NCBI GenBank assembly: GCA_036346275.1
Contig: CM070723.1
Coordinates: forward strand, 52,964,743 to 53,028,742
Source: Otatea glauca
Lineage: Eukaryota > Streptophyta > Magnoliopsida > Poales > Poaceae
DNA length: 64,000 nt
Direction: 5' to 3'
Positions 31,785 to 42,041 of the stretch are shown here, one piece after another. The position numbers and the translations under genes were made by a program. The notes below the pieces were generated by a model. That model saw only the letters and a program-made list of their open reading frames with translations, made no database searches and had not been told where the DNA came from. Numbering within the stretch: position 1 is the stretch's first letter; the number at the start of each line of letters is the position of its first letter.

Positions 31785-34000
31785 CTAGTCGGTAACCCGT
31801 GCATACGCACGTGCTAGCTCTTCTTAGATAAAGTCGTCGCTTGGATCTGCTAATTTGCATTGTATTTTATAGCCGTTATAATCTTGGTCTGTTAGATAGA
31901 GGTTAAATCCTTTTCTTTTCTCTACTAATGTGAAAATTTTCTCATAGTTCATAATTAGTATAGTTAATAGATTATATTACGAATTTTAATAATTTTATAA
32001 TTTAGCATTGTAATTCACATACAAATCAAAATTTTAAGCATCCTTTAATTATTGCTAATTGTATACTTCTTGATTGTACTTTTGGTGGATTTTCTTTTCA
32101 ATTTAGGCTTCGTATAAAAATCCATATTCTATTTTTATTTATTATCACTCAAAATTTATTTTTAGGTTTACTCTCAAATTACAATGGAAATAAAATTGCT
32201 AACTTTTTATTTTGAATTTTATTTAATTTGGCTTGTACTTGATATAGACTCGCTGCGTCAAAAAAGTATAGGATGTATTTTTTTAATGGTCTTGTGTATA
32301 AATATATATTGTATTTCATATTCCAATACAAAATCAGTGTGGTCTCTCCTCTATACCACTAATAAATATCTAACTCTACTTTATATTCTCTACATACATG
32401 CACTGAATCATAGTGAGTATGGATAATAATTAGGGATTGTACAATATCATCTTAGTCTATGTGCCAAGAGAAGTGCACCCTATAAACTTGGATAGGGTCA
32501 GTAATTATTATTCCGATTTTGCGTATTTTTTATCATACCTGGGTGGATTTTTTAAGTTTTAGGCTAGAATTCATATGAAAATCTATATTTTCATTTATTA
32601 CTATTCTGAATTTAGTTTTAGGGTTTACTTTAGAGTTTGTATGAAAATCAAATTATTTATTTTATTTTTTTTCCCGAATTTTCTTAATTGGCCTTGTACT
32701 TGAGATAAACTCATTGTTTTAATTTGCTAATTTTTTATTATTATTCTAAATTTTAGTTATTTATCTTGTTCTTAATGCCAAGAGAACCCTATAAAGTTTA
32801 ACGGATTGAGTATTTATTTTTCAGAGTTTGCATATTTTTTCATACATGGGGTGGATTTTTTGAGTTTTAGGTTGGAATTCATATGAAAATTTATATTTTT
32901 ATTTATTACTATTTTGAATTTATTTTTAGGGTTTACTTTGGAATTTTTATGAAAATCTAATTGATTATTTTATTTTTATTTTTATTCTAAATTCTACTTA
33001 ATTTGGCTTGTACTTGAGATAGACTCATTGTTTTAATTTACTAATTTTGTTATTATTATTCTAAATTTTTTATATTTATGTATTTACTTTGGAAGTCAGA
33101 TTGCTAATTTCTTTAATTTTTTATTCCGAATTTTAGTTTAATTAATTAGGCTTGTACTTGAGATAGACTCATCGTTTTCATTTGCTAGTTTTATTTAATT
33201 ATTATTCCAAATTTTATTTATTTATAGATTTACTTTGAAAATAGTATGGAAGTCAGATTGCTAATCTCTTTAATTTTTTATTCCGAATTTTAGTTTACTT
33301 AATTAGGCTTGTACTTGAGATAGACTCATCGTTTTAATTTGCTAATTTTATTTAATTATTATTCCAAATTTTATTTATTTATAGATTTACTTTGAAAATA
33401 GTATGGAAGTCAGATTGCTAATTTCTTTAATTTTTATTCTGAATTTTAGTTTACTTAATTAGGCTTGTACTTGAGATAGACTCATCGTTTTCATTTGCTA
33501 ATTTTATTTAATTATTATTCCGAATTGTATTTATTTATGGATTTACTTTGAAAATAGTATGGAACTCAGATTGGTAATTTCTTTAATTTTTTATTCCGAA
33601 TTTTAGTTTACTTAATTCGGCTTGTACTTGACATAGACTCGTCGTTTTAATATGCTATTTTTATTTAATTATTATTCCGAATTTTATTTATATATGGATT
33701 TACTTTGAAAATAGTATGGAAGTCAGATTGCTAATTTCTTTAATTTTTTATTTCGAATTTTTCTTAATTTATATTGTACTTGATATAGACTCTTTCTTTT
33801 AATCTAAACCGTTATAACTTGGGCCCAACAAATAGATGGACAGATATTTCTGGTTAACGTGGGAGCTATTTTTATTGTACTTGACATGAACTCTTTCTTT
33901 TAATGTAAACCATTATAACTCGGGCCCAACAAATAGATGGCCAGGTTTTTTTGGTTAACATGGGAGCTTCCTCAGAGTGCCTAATTAGTATAGGTATAGA
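31785..34000 (-). mobile_element. Helitron, non-autonomous, with internal tandem array
   Basis: Read on the minus strand it starts at 34000 with TCTATACCTATACTAATTAG and ends at 31785 with a hairpin (CGTGC GTAT GCACG), then GGTTACCGACTAG. The bordering bases are A before TC and T after CTAG, the standard Helitron A|T insertion site. About 2.2 kb, AT-rich, without RepHel coding sequence. A degenerate 156-bp array occupies much of the interior. Confidence 0.75.
32995..33790 (+). repeat. ~156-bp tandem array inside the Helitron
   Basis: The phrase GGCTTGTACTTGAGATAGACTC recurs near 33005, 33149, 33306, 33462 and 33619, with a diverged form near 33771, giving spacings of 144, 157, 156, 157 and about 153 bp. 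Each unit also carries TTTACTTTGAAAATAGTATGG and TTCCGAATTTTAG. More diverged copies near 32230 and 32692 lie at distances that are near multiples of the same period. Confidence 0.85.
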
Positions 34001-34024
34001 TAGATAGATAGATAGATAGATAGA
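33998..34024. repeat. (GATA)n microsatellite
   Basis: About six GATA units directly at the 5' end of the Helitron. It may be the insertion site, or it may have grown from the element's TCTATA end. Confidence 0.85.
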
Positions 34025-35289
34025 CAGAGAGTTTCACCATTCTTAAGATGTACAACCAAATTACTCTAAAACTCGTGGTACCTTAACCCTTTAAATTTTT
34101 GGTACCTCTTGGTGTTAGCTTAACGGATAGATTGTTATATACCTCCCAAACATGGTAAAAAGTCTTATCCTGGTACCCTCAAACTAAATGCAGATACGGT
34201 TTAAGCCTTGCACATGATTCTATTGAAGAGAAATAGGCGGTTAATTTCGTTGCACTTATTTGGGATTGCCACGAGTGTCGTGGAAGAGTAGAGTGATACG
34301 ATACAACCGGATTAAATCATAAAGAGGCTCGCTTTCTACGGCTGAATTCGATTATTGATTCCCCTGAAGAGGACCTCCTCACCACAAGTCAAGCTCGCAA
34401 TGGAAATTCTTCTATCGAAGTTCGGCAGTTTAGGGTGTCCAAAAAATTCCTTACACTTTTAACTTAGCCATCCAAAACACAGCTAAACCGCGCAAACATG
34501 CCAAACAATATCGGATATACCATTTGTAAGTAAGTGAATGCCTGAAACCTTGTAGCAATTGTTGCTACTAATGTGACAACTACTCATGTTCTATTATTCC
34601 TTCCATGTCAATATGTCATGAAGTATGAACTCGACAAGTCGAGGCATGTGTGCGTCCAACTTGCCCTTTTATAAAACTTCAGTTGTCGCATGGCGTAGGT
34701 CAAGAATAGGTGAGTCTACTTAGCATAAGATCGATGGAGCGCAGAATGTCTCAAGAGCATTTCGATTGAACTCATATGTAATCTCTAGATGATAGATACC
34801 TTTTTGATTCCACCGTGCTACTTAATTATCTGTTCTTGGAGTCTTCCATTCAACTTGCGAGTATTGACAACGAAAACTACAAATTAATATCGTGTATCCA
34901 ATTGATGAACCAATTGATAGGCAGGTTAGGATAACCTTGAAGGTTTTTTTTTTTAAAAAAAATCGAATAGTTTTTTTTAGGAACACACGCAAAATAAAAG
35001 ACCATTCATGGTATGTAGCTCTCATCACATTCGGACAACAACGGATCAGGAAAACTAGGCAGAAGACTCCGGCATGCACCGGTGCAAGTCATCGGTCATC
35101 CACGTCGTTGCTAAGAAGTTACCCTCGCTGGCCACTGTGAATTAATTATAGGGATTTCGTTAACTATAAACCGCATAGCAGATTGCAACCTATAACACAG
35201 TGTACGGTCGAAGAAACAGCTTGCTTCTGCATCATAGTTCACTTGTTCTTCGCCCAAGAAACATACCTTGCTTCTGCATCGTTGTTCAG
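34025..35289 (+). other. Upstream region of LecRK-5
   Basis: Intergenic DNA with no supported gene. The frame of LecRK-5 is open back to 35200 through a GTG, but 35290 is the first ATG that gives a signal peptide. Confidence 0.5.
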
Positions 35290-37320
35290 ATGGGGCATCT
35301 GACCGTGTTCTTCCCTCGAATCGTCCTCCTGATCTGTCTTACCCTTAACCTTGCATCCTTCTGTGCCGGCGATGACCATTTTGTCTACTCCGGCTTCGCC
35401 GGTGCCGGCGTCACCAACCTCACCCTGAACGGCTCTGCCAGAGTCACCCCTGAAGGACTCCTTGAGCTGACGAACAACATGGCCAATATCGAAGGCCACG
35501 CGTTCTACCGAATTCCTTTCCAGTTCAGGAAGTCACCCAATGGCACGGTGCAGTCCTTCTCCGTCGCCTTCGTGTTCGGCATCTTCTCTGCCTACCCCGG
35601 CGTAAGCACTGATGGCATGACCTTCTTCATCGCCCCGAGCATGAATTTCTCAGGCGCAATGGGTGCCCAGTACTTGGGCCTCTTCAACACTCAAACCAAC
35701 GGCAAGGCAAGCGACCACATCTTCGCGATCGAGCTTGACACCATCAAAAACAGTGAGTTCCAAGACATCGACGACAACCACGTCGGCATCGACATCAACA
35801 GTCTCTGCTCGTGGCAATCCAACTACTCTGGTTTCTACGACGACAACACTGGCGCCTTCACAAATCTGACCCTCGGTAGCTGCAAGGCGATGCAAGTGTG
35901 GGTGGACTATGTTGGAGACGCCAAGAAAATCAATGTTACCTTGGCTCCTGTCAAAGTAGTCAAACCTGCAAAGCCGCTGCTCTCTGCTACCTACGATCTC
36001 TCAACTGTGATCGCGGATCAAGCATATCTCGGCTTCTCAGCAGCCACTGGACCATTCGGTTCTAGACACTGCGTGCTCGGCTGGAGCTTCGGCATGAACA
36101 CTCCTGCTCCGGTCATCGACATCGCCAAGTTGCCGAAGCTGCCTTGTTCTGGACACAAGACTTTAACAAAGGTCTTGGAGATTGCATTGCCAGTAGCCAC
36201 TGCAGCACTAATCTTGGCTCTATGCGTTACAGCCATTCTTCTCGCGCGGAGGCGGCTGACATATGCTGAGATAAGAGAAGATTGGGAGGTTGAGTTCGGG
36301 CCGCACCGGTTTTCGTACAAGGATCTGTTCAACGCAACCGAAGGATTCAGGAATAAGCACATTCTCGGCATGGGAGGGTTCGGGAAGGTGTACAAAGGAG
36401 TGCTTCCGAAGTCTAAATCGGAGGTCGCCGTGAAGAGGGTATCCCACGGTTCGAGCCAGGGGATGAAGGAGTTCATCTCTGAGGTTGTGAGCATTGGTCA
36501 CCTCCGGCACCGCAACCTCGTGCAGCTACTCGGCTATTGCCGGCGGAAGGGCGAGCTCCTTCTGGTCTACGACTATATGTCCAATGGTAGTCTTGACAAG
36601 CACCTATATGGGGAAGAGGGCAAACCTATTTTAGAGTGGGCTCGGAGGTTTCAGATTGTAAAAGATGTGGCTTCCGGCTTGTTCTACCTCCATGAGAAGT
36701 GGGAGCAGGTCGTCATCCATCGAGACATCAAAGCGAGCAACGTGCTCCTTGACGGCGAAATGAACGGCCGCTTGGGCGACTTTGGCCTCGCAAGGTTGTA
36801 CGACCATGGTGCTGACCCGCAGAGCACGCATCTGGTTGGCACCATGGGGTACCTAGCCCCGGAGTTGGCGCGCACGGGGACGGCGTCCCCACTCACAGAT
36901 GTCTTCGCCTTCGGCGCGTTCCTTCTCGAAGTCGCCTGCGGGCGAAGGCCGATCAGCAACAGCGTGCAACATGGCCGGAAAATGTTGGTCGATTGGGTGC
37001 TGCAGCATTGCCAAAGAGGGTCGCTCACCGAGACGGTCGATCCAAGGCTGCGAGGTGGCTACAATGTCGACGAGGCATGCCTGGTGCTTAGGCTTGGGCT
37101 GATGTGCTCGCACCCGTTCCCCAACGCGAGGCCCGTCATGCGGCAAGTCATGCAGTACCTAGACGGCGACGCGCCACTGCCGGAGTTGACGCCGGAGAGC
37201 TCGAGTTTCAGCCTGCTGACGCTCATGCAGAACGAAGGGCTCGACCCGTACGCCGTGGAGCATCCATGGTCGGTGACCAGCTTGGGCTCGAGGACACCCG
37301 ACATCTCAGTTGGAAGATGA
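35290..37320 (+). CDS. LecRK-5: L-type lectin receptor-like kinase (class B)
   Basis: An intronless gene of 676 codons starting MGHLTVFFPRIVLLICLTL. The lectin domain (DHFVYSGFAG) has a small insertion (GAGVTNLTL) and keeps the classical sugar-loop Asp at 108 (STDGMTFF) and the metal strand IELDTIKNSEFQDIDDNHVG. Only LecRK-7 shares that Asp. Extra Cys occur in SLCSWQS, GSCKAMQ and RHCVLGW. Kinase: GMGGFGKVYKG at 360, HRD at 477, DFG at 497. Class-B marks RHRNL, HEKWEQ, GTMGYLAPE and GTASPLTDV are present. Its activation segment (ADPQSTH) matches LecRK-8, not the other B genes. It ends SVGR instead of SGGR. The last 18 bases of the reading frame are repeated 50 bp downstream. Confidence 0.93.
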   Translation: MGHLTVFFPRIVLLICLTLNLASFCAGDDHFVYSGFAGAGVTNLTLNGSARVTPEGLLELTNNMANIEGHAFYRIPFQFRKSPNGTVQSFSVAFVFGIFSAYPGVSTDGMTFFIAPSMNFSGAMGAQYLGLFNTQTNGKASDHIFAIELDTIKNSEFQDIDDNHVGIDINSLCSWQSNYSGFYDDNTGAFTNLTLGSCKAMQVWVDYVGDAKKINVTLAPVKVVKPAKPLLSATYDLSTVIADQAYLGFSAATGPFGSRHCVLGWSFGMNTPAPVIDIAKLPKLPCSGHKTLTKVLEIALPVATAALILALCVTAILLARRRLTYAEIREDWEVEFGPHRFSYKDLFNATEGFRNKHILGMGGFGKVYKGVLPKSKSEVAVKRVSHGSSQGMKEFISEVVSIGHLRHRNLVQLLGYCRRKGELLLVYDYMSNGSLDKHLYGEEGKPILEWARRFQIVKDVASGLFYLHEKWEQVVIHRDIKASNVLLDGEMNGRLGDFGLARLYDHGADPQSTHLVGTMGYLAPELARTGTASPLTDVFAFGAFLLEVACGRRPISNSVQHGRKMLVDWVLQHCQRGSLTETVDPRLRGGYNVDEACLVLRLGLMCSHPFPNARPVMRQVMQYLDGDAPLPELTPESSSFSLLTLMQNEGLDPYAVEHPWSVTSLGSRTPDISVGR

Positions 37321-37370
37321 CATATGCTGATTCTGTCCTGTCTCTTGTTGTAATCTCAGTTGGAAGATGA
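37303..37370 (+). repeat. Duplicated stop-codon segment of LecRK-5
   Basis: ATCTCAGTTGGAAGATGA at 37303-37320, which includes the stop codon, recurs exactly at 37353-37370. This is a local duplication with a 50-bp period in the 3' untranslated region. Confidence 0.9.
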
Positions 37371-38089
37371 GCTTGGGCTTGCTTGGCATGCAGCTATCCT
37401 TGGTTGTAGTCTACTAGTCTCACAAGATTTACCTGTGCATGCAGTTGTACATATATATATGTGGTGTATTTCGTCAATTGTAATCCGTATGTAGGTTATT
37501 AAAAGTGCTTGCTAGGATAAGTTTGGACCCTCAGGTAAATAAATATACATCCCGATTGAAGTATAAATAGAGGCTCGAATTACTTCTTTGTCGTCGACTT
37601 TGAGTTGTGATGACGTATTTAATCACTAAGCTTATAGATTGTAAAACCTACGAGGGATTGTTTAGGAGGCTATTCTCGACCGGGACCTATATAGATAGGC
37701 CAAAAATTTGAACTAAAATCCCGCTTATCTACGTGGATGGGCTAGAATCTTGGCCCATCGAAACAAGGCCCAACCGCTGAGGATTACTTGTAAATCCTGG
37801 CATATTTACATGAGCTTCTATTTGCTGTCTACAACGAGTAGCCCATCTTATTCATACCACATATCGTATGCCCAGCCCGTCTGGGCCCACACTGCTCCCT
37901 TCTACACCCTCATTTTCGGCCCTGATGTTTCTTGGCCAGCGGTTCCGGCCCACTTCAGAACATTTTTTTTTTCATTTCTAGTTAACAGCCCAACGTAGTC
38001 TTCCACAGGTTCAAGACAATGTAAGATCCCTGAATACCAAAAAAAAAAAAAAACAAGCAGTACAATTATGATCCAAAATAACACTGAAA
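37371..38089. other. 3' flank of LecRK-5
   Basis: Intergenic DNA without a supported gene. The first 80 bp (GGCTTGCTTGGCATGCA and following) resemble the 3' flank of LecRK-6 near 42074-42160. Confidence 0.4.
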
Positions 38090-38985
38090 AGTGAGGTCAC
38101 CCTCACTAGAAATTTGATGAGGATAATTTCTCCTTATGACAAATAGTAGCACTTCCCTTCCAAGGCTCTCTCCTTGTGAAAGTGGCAGCACCTCCCCCTC
38201 TCTCCTTGTGACTCATTCATTCTTCCACTTTCCTTCTCCTCAAAGGCCCTCTTCATATAACAAGTGGCATCACCTTCTTTATCCCTATTTCCTTCTCTAT
38301 TCCCTTCTCTTCAAACTCAAAATAGTTTTTGTATTTCAAAATTTTCAATTAAGTTTTTGAAAACAAGTATTTTTTAACCACTTTCAAAAGTTTTTTAAGT
38401 GAACTTTTTTAACCGAAAGTTTGTTGAATAGAAACTTTTTGATCCAGAAGTTTTTGAATTGAATGTTTTTGGAGCTGAAACTTTTTTATTTTCATTTTTT
38501 TAAGTTGAAAATTTCTAATTTGACTTTTTTATTTAAAATTTTTCGAGTTGAAACTTTCTAATTTGAAATTTTTTGATTGATAATTTTACGAGTTGAATTT
38601 TAAGTCGAAACTTTTCGAACTAAAATTTTTTTGAATCAAAACTTTACTAACCGAAAGATTTTGAGTTGAAAGTTTTGTGAGTTTGAAACTTTCTAATTTG
38701 AAATTTTCAATTTAAAACTTTTAGTGTTGAAACTTTTTCGATTTGAAACTTTCCGATTTGGAATTTTTTGATGTATTTTTTTTAGTTTAAAATTTTGAGT
38801 TGATTTTTTTTCGAGTTGAAACTTTCTATTTAAAATTTTCAAAATTTAATTGTTCTAATTTTAAATTTTTGTGTTAGAGATGGAAGAAGTGTGTAGGGAA
38901 AAGGGAAGGAGAAGGAGAAGGTGGATGGAGAAGATGATACATAGTATTCTAGGTGTCCTTAAATTTATTAGTTTGAGGTTAATCT
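38090..38985. mobile_element. Possible foldback element with GAAACTT-rich core
   Basis: The core 38330-38880 is built of short diverged units (GAGTTGAAACTTTCTAATTTG and relatives) shared with 22067-22290. It is flanked by CT-rich sequence at the left (CTATTCCCTTCTCTTC, 38280-38320) and the opposite GA-rich sequence at the right (GGGAAAAGGGAAGGAGAAGG, 38897-38920), which can pair. This suggests a non-autonomous DNA element, but no exact ends or target duplication were found. Confidence 0.4.
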
Positions 38986-40028
38986 CAAAATAGTCATACC
39001 AACAAGAAAAATGCCTGCTACTTGTGTTGTGAAACAAAACCTAATACCAGCTTCTGCTGAACTGAATCTGAAACCAGAACAAAGATAAGTTGACAGACTT
39101 CATTTTCCGTCAGAATATATGTGAACATGCCACCAACATGCTCTTCGGTTTTCACCAAGCAAAGATTTCTGTTGTTGATGCAGGAGAAAAACCAGCCCAG
39201 GAAGGTTAGGTTTCAACGGGTCACCAACTAGTTTGTATTCAAACACAGCGACCATATCAATTTATGTTGGGCGGACCAGCAAGCAGCAGCAGACCCTTAC
39301 AAAGCCATCCGGGTACTGGAAATTTGTCGGGCAACATACCTGTGACAAATTATCACCGCTAGATAGTCAAGGACATCGCTATCATCCACTTTCTTCAAGC
39401 TTCAGATTCAGAAGCCAGAAGACTCAGAACACCATAGCTTGTCCTCTGAATCTTCTTCTGTTGAACCTGTACGGCTTCAATCCTTTGCCCACTGGCCGAT
39501 ATTTTGATCCTACCACGTGTTGCCTGCAATATTGAAACCGAAAAAGATGGCTTGACTATTGGTAGCCACCAACGGAAAAATTGCTTGATTCAAAGAAATA
39601 TTTAACAACTAAATGACGTGACATGTGCTAGAATTCTCCGCAAAACTCAACCTAGTCAGCCTCAAATTTATTTTCATATGTAAACGAAACCCAAATTTTA
39701 TGTACCAATATAGCACTAATCCTCTGATCGTTCATACTCACACATGTACTGATCTTGGTGGCCATTAGTTTCTTGGTGACCTGGACAAACAAATCTCATG
39801 TTCAGTATCTTTCTAAAAACTCAATTTCTGTATTAATGGCAGCACACTTGTAGACTAGGAAGCAAGCAGGAAGGGAATCAGGAAAATTACGCAGGAAACT
39901 TGGACAAGCAAGTGGAGTAACTATAAGTTGCCTAGCTCCAATGCAAATTATGAACAGCCAAACAAAGTGCATGTAAGTGTGCCACTACAAACCACACCGC
40001 ATGATCCACAAAATACAAAGTGACAGAC
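38986..40028 (+). other. Upstream region of LecRK-6
   Basis: Intergenic DNA containing the class-A box at 39783-39806. A 100-codon frame at 39233-39535 has no recognisable domain. The LecRK-6 frame is open to 40020 through a GTG, but the first ATG is 40029. Confidence 0.5.
39783..39806 (+). promoter_or_regulatory. Class-A upstream box (shared with LecRK-1)
   Basis: GACAAACAAATCTC then ATGTTCAGT matches 6925-6948 and lies at a similar distance (about 225 bp) from the start codon. A second shared phrase, TTGCCTAGCTCC, follows near 39930. Confidence 0.45.
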
Positions 40029-42041
40029 ATGCTTAGCGAGAAGATTATGTTCTTCGGCCTGCTCATAGGCCTTAGCCTTGCTGAGTACAGTACTAAGGGT
40101 GGGGACGACCAATTCGTCTACTCTGGCTTCAGCGGCAGCAACCTCACCCTTGATGGAGCAGCCAGAGTCATGTCAAGCGGCCTCCTCGAGCTGACCAATG
40201 GCACAGTTCGGCTGAAAGGCCATGCATTCCACCCAATTCCCCTGCGCTTCCACAAATCACCCAATGACACGGTGCAGTCTTTCTCCGTATCCTTTGTGTT
40301 TGCCATCCTCTCGACCTACCCTGACTTGAATGGACATGGCCTTACCTTCTTCATCGCACCAAGCAAGAATTTCTCAGGTGCGTTCCCAACCCAGTACTTG
40401 GGCCTCCTCTACAACCAGAACAACGGCGACACGAACAACCACATCTTTGCAATCGAGCTAGACACTGTGCAAAACAATGACTTGCAAGACATCAATGACA
40501 ACCACATTGGCATCGACATCAACAGTCTTCGCTCTGTGCAATCCCATGATGCTGGCTATTATGATGATAAGAGTGGTATATTTCAGAAATTGGCACTCAT
40601 TAGTCACAAGGCGATGCAAGTGTGGGTGAACTATGATGGAGAGGCCGCATGGATCAATGTGACCATGGCTCCCCTAAATGTTGCAAAACCTACGAGGCCA
40701 CTGCTTTCTACTACGTACAATCTCTCGACAGTGCTGAGTAGCCCAGCATATATTGGCTTCTCATCCTCAACAGGCACAGTCACCGCACAGCACTATGTAC
40801 TTGGCTGGAGCTTTGGCATGAACAGTCCTGCTCCGCCAATCGACATTACCAAGCTGCCCGACCTGCCTCGTCTCGGTCAAAAGGCTCGGTCCAAGGCATT
40901 ACAGATAATTTTGCCATTAGCCATTGTGTTGTTCCTCCTTGCTGTGGGCACTGCCATTTTTCTACTCATGCGGAGGAATCTAAGGTATGCTGAGCTACGT
41001 GAAGATTGGGAGGTTGAGTATGGGCCTCACCGGTTTTCCTACAAGGATTTGTTTCATGCCACAGAAGGATTTAAAGAAAAGCACCTACTAGGTACAGGAG
41101 GGTTCGGAGGGGTATACAAGGGGGTGCTCCCTATATCCAGATTGGATATAGCTGTGAAGAGGGTGTCACACAACTCCAACCAAGGCTTGAAGGAATTTAT
41201 CGCGGAGATCGTTAGCATTGGTCACCTTCAACACCGCAATCTTGTGCAGTTATTGGGATATTGCCGGCGAAAAGGCGAACTTCTTTTGGTGTATGATTAT
41301 ATGCCGAATGGAAGCCTTGACAAATACCTATATGGTAAAGAGGGCAGGCCAACTTTAGACTGGGCTCAGAGGTTTCAAATCATCAAAGGTGTAGCATCAG
41401 GTTTACTCTACCTTCATGAGGAGTGTGAGAAAATTATCATACATCGAGACATTAAGGCAAGCAATGTGCTCCTCGACAACGAGATCAATGGGCGAATAGG
41501 TGACTTTGGTCTCGCAAGGTTGTATGATCATGGTACTGACCCAGAAGCCACACACGTGGTTGGCACCATAGGATACCTAGCTCCAGAACTAGCACGCACA
41601 GGCAAGGCAACCCCTCTGACGGATGTATTTGCCTTTGGCATGTTCATTCTTGAGGTCACCTGTGGGCAAAAGCCTATCAAGCACAACACAGAAGACAGCC
41701 AGTTCATGTTAGTTGACTGGGTTCTTGAACATTGGCATAAAGCATCACTCACGGATACAGTGGACATCAAACTTCAAGGTGAATATGATATTGGTGAGGC
41801 ATGCCTAGCACTAAAGCTAGGATTGTTGTGCTCTCACCCATTTACAAATGTAAGGCCAAATATGAGGCAAGTCATGCGGTACCTCAACAAGGACATGCCA
41901 CTACCGCAGTTAATGCCAACACATTTAAGCTTCTGCATGCTGGCCTTCATGCAGAATGAAGGGTTCAACCCGTACATCATATCACATCCTTCATCAGCAA
42001 CGAGCTTTGGCACAATGTCTAGCCTCTCAGGAGGAAGATGA
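40029..42041 (+). CDS. LecRK-6: L-type lectin receptor-like kinase (class A)
   Basis: An intronless gene of 670 codons, the shortest of the set. The start ATG at 40029 (MLSEKIMFFGLLIGLSLAEY) is followed by a weak, short signal peptide; a second ATG lies at 40047. The lectin domain has IELDTVQNNDLQDINDNHIG and NGHGLTFFIAPS (His in the sugar loop). Kinase: the glycine loop GTGGFGGVYKG at 355 has Gly where the others have Arg or Lys; HRD is at 472 and DFG at 492. Class-A marks: HLQHRNL, SHNS, HEECEK (Cys for Trp), GTIGYLAPE, GKATPLTDV. It ends SSLSGGR. The gene is more AT-rich than LecRK-5 or LecRK-8. Confidence 0.93.
   Translation: MLSEKIMFFGLLIGLSLAEYSTKGGDDQFVYSGFSGSNLTLDGAARVMSSGLLELTNGTVRLKGHAFHPIPLRFHKSPNDTVQSFSVSFVFAILSTYPDLNGHGLTFFIAPSKNFSGAFPTQYLGLLYNQNNGDTNNHIFAIELDTVQNNDLQDINDNHIGIDINSLRSVQSHDAGYYDDKSGIFQKLALISHKAMQVWVNYDGEAAWINVTMAPLNVAKPTRPLLSTTYNLSTVLSSPAYIGFSSSTGTVTAQHYVLGWSFGMNSPAPPIDITKLPDLPRLGQKARSKALQIILPLAIVLFLLAVGTAIFLLMRRNLRYAELREDWEVEYGPHRFSYKDLFHATEGFKEKHLLGTGGFGGVYKGVLPISRLDIAVKRVSHNSNQGLKEFIAEIVSIGHLQHRNLVQLLGYCRRKGELLLVYDYMPNGSLDKYLYGKEGRPTLDWAQRFQIIKGVASGLLYLHEECEKIIIHRDIKASNVLLDNEINGRIGDFGLARLYDHGTDPEATHVVGTIGYLAPELARTGKATPLTDVFAFGMFILEVTCGQKPIKHNTEDSQFMLVDWVLEHWHKASLTDTVDIKLQGEYDIGEACLALKLGLLCSHPFTNVRPNMRQVMRYLNKDMPLPQLMPTHLSFCMLAFMQNEGFNPYIISHPSSATSFGTMSSLSGGR

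Noticed and set aside
39233..39535. 100-codon plus-strand ORF before LecRK-6
   Set aside because: No domain recognised. A Ser/Glu-rich stretch in another frame is suggestive but too short to support an exon.
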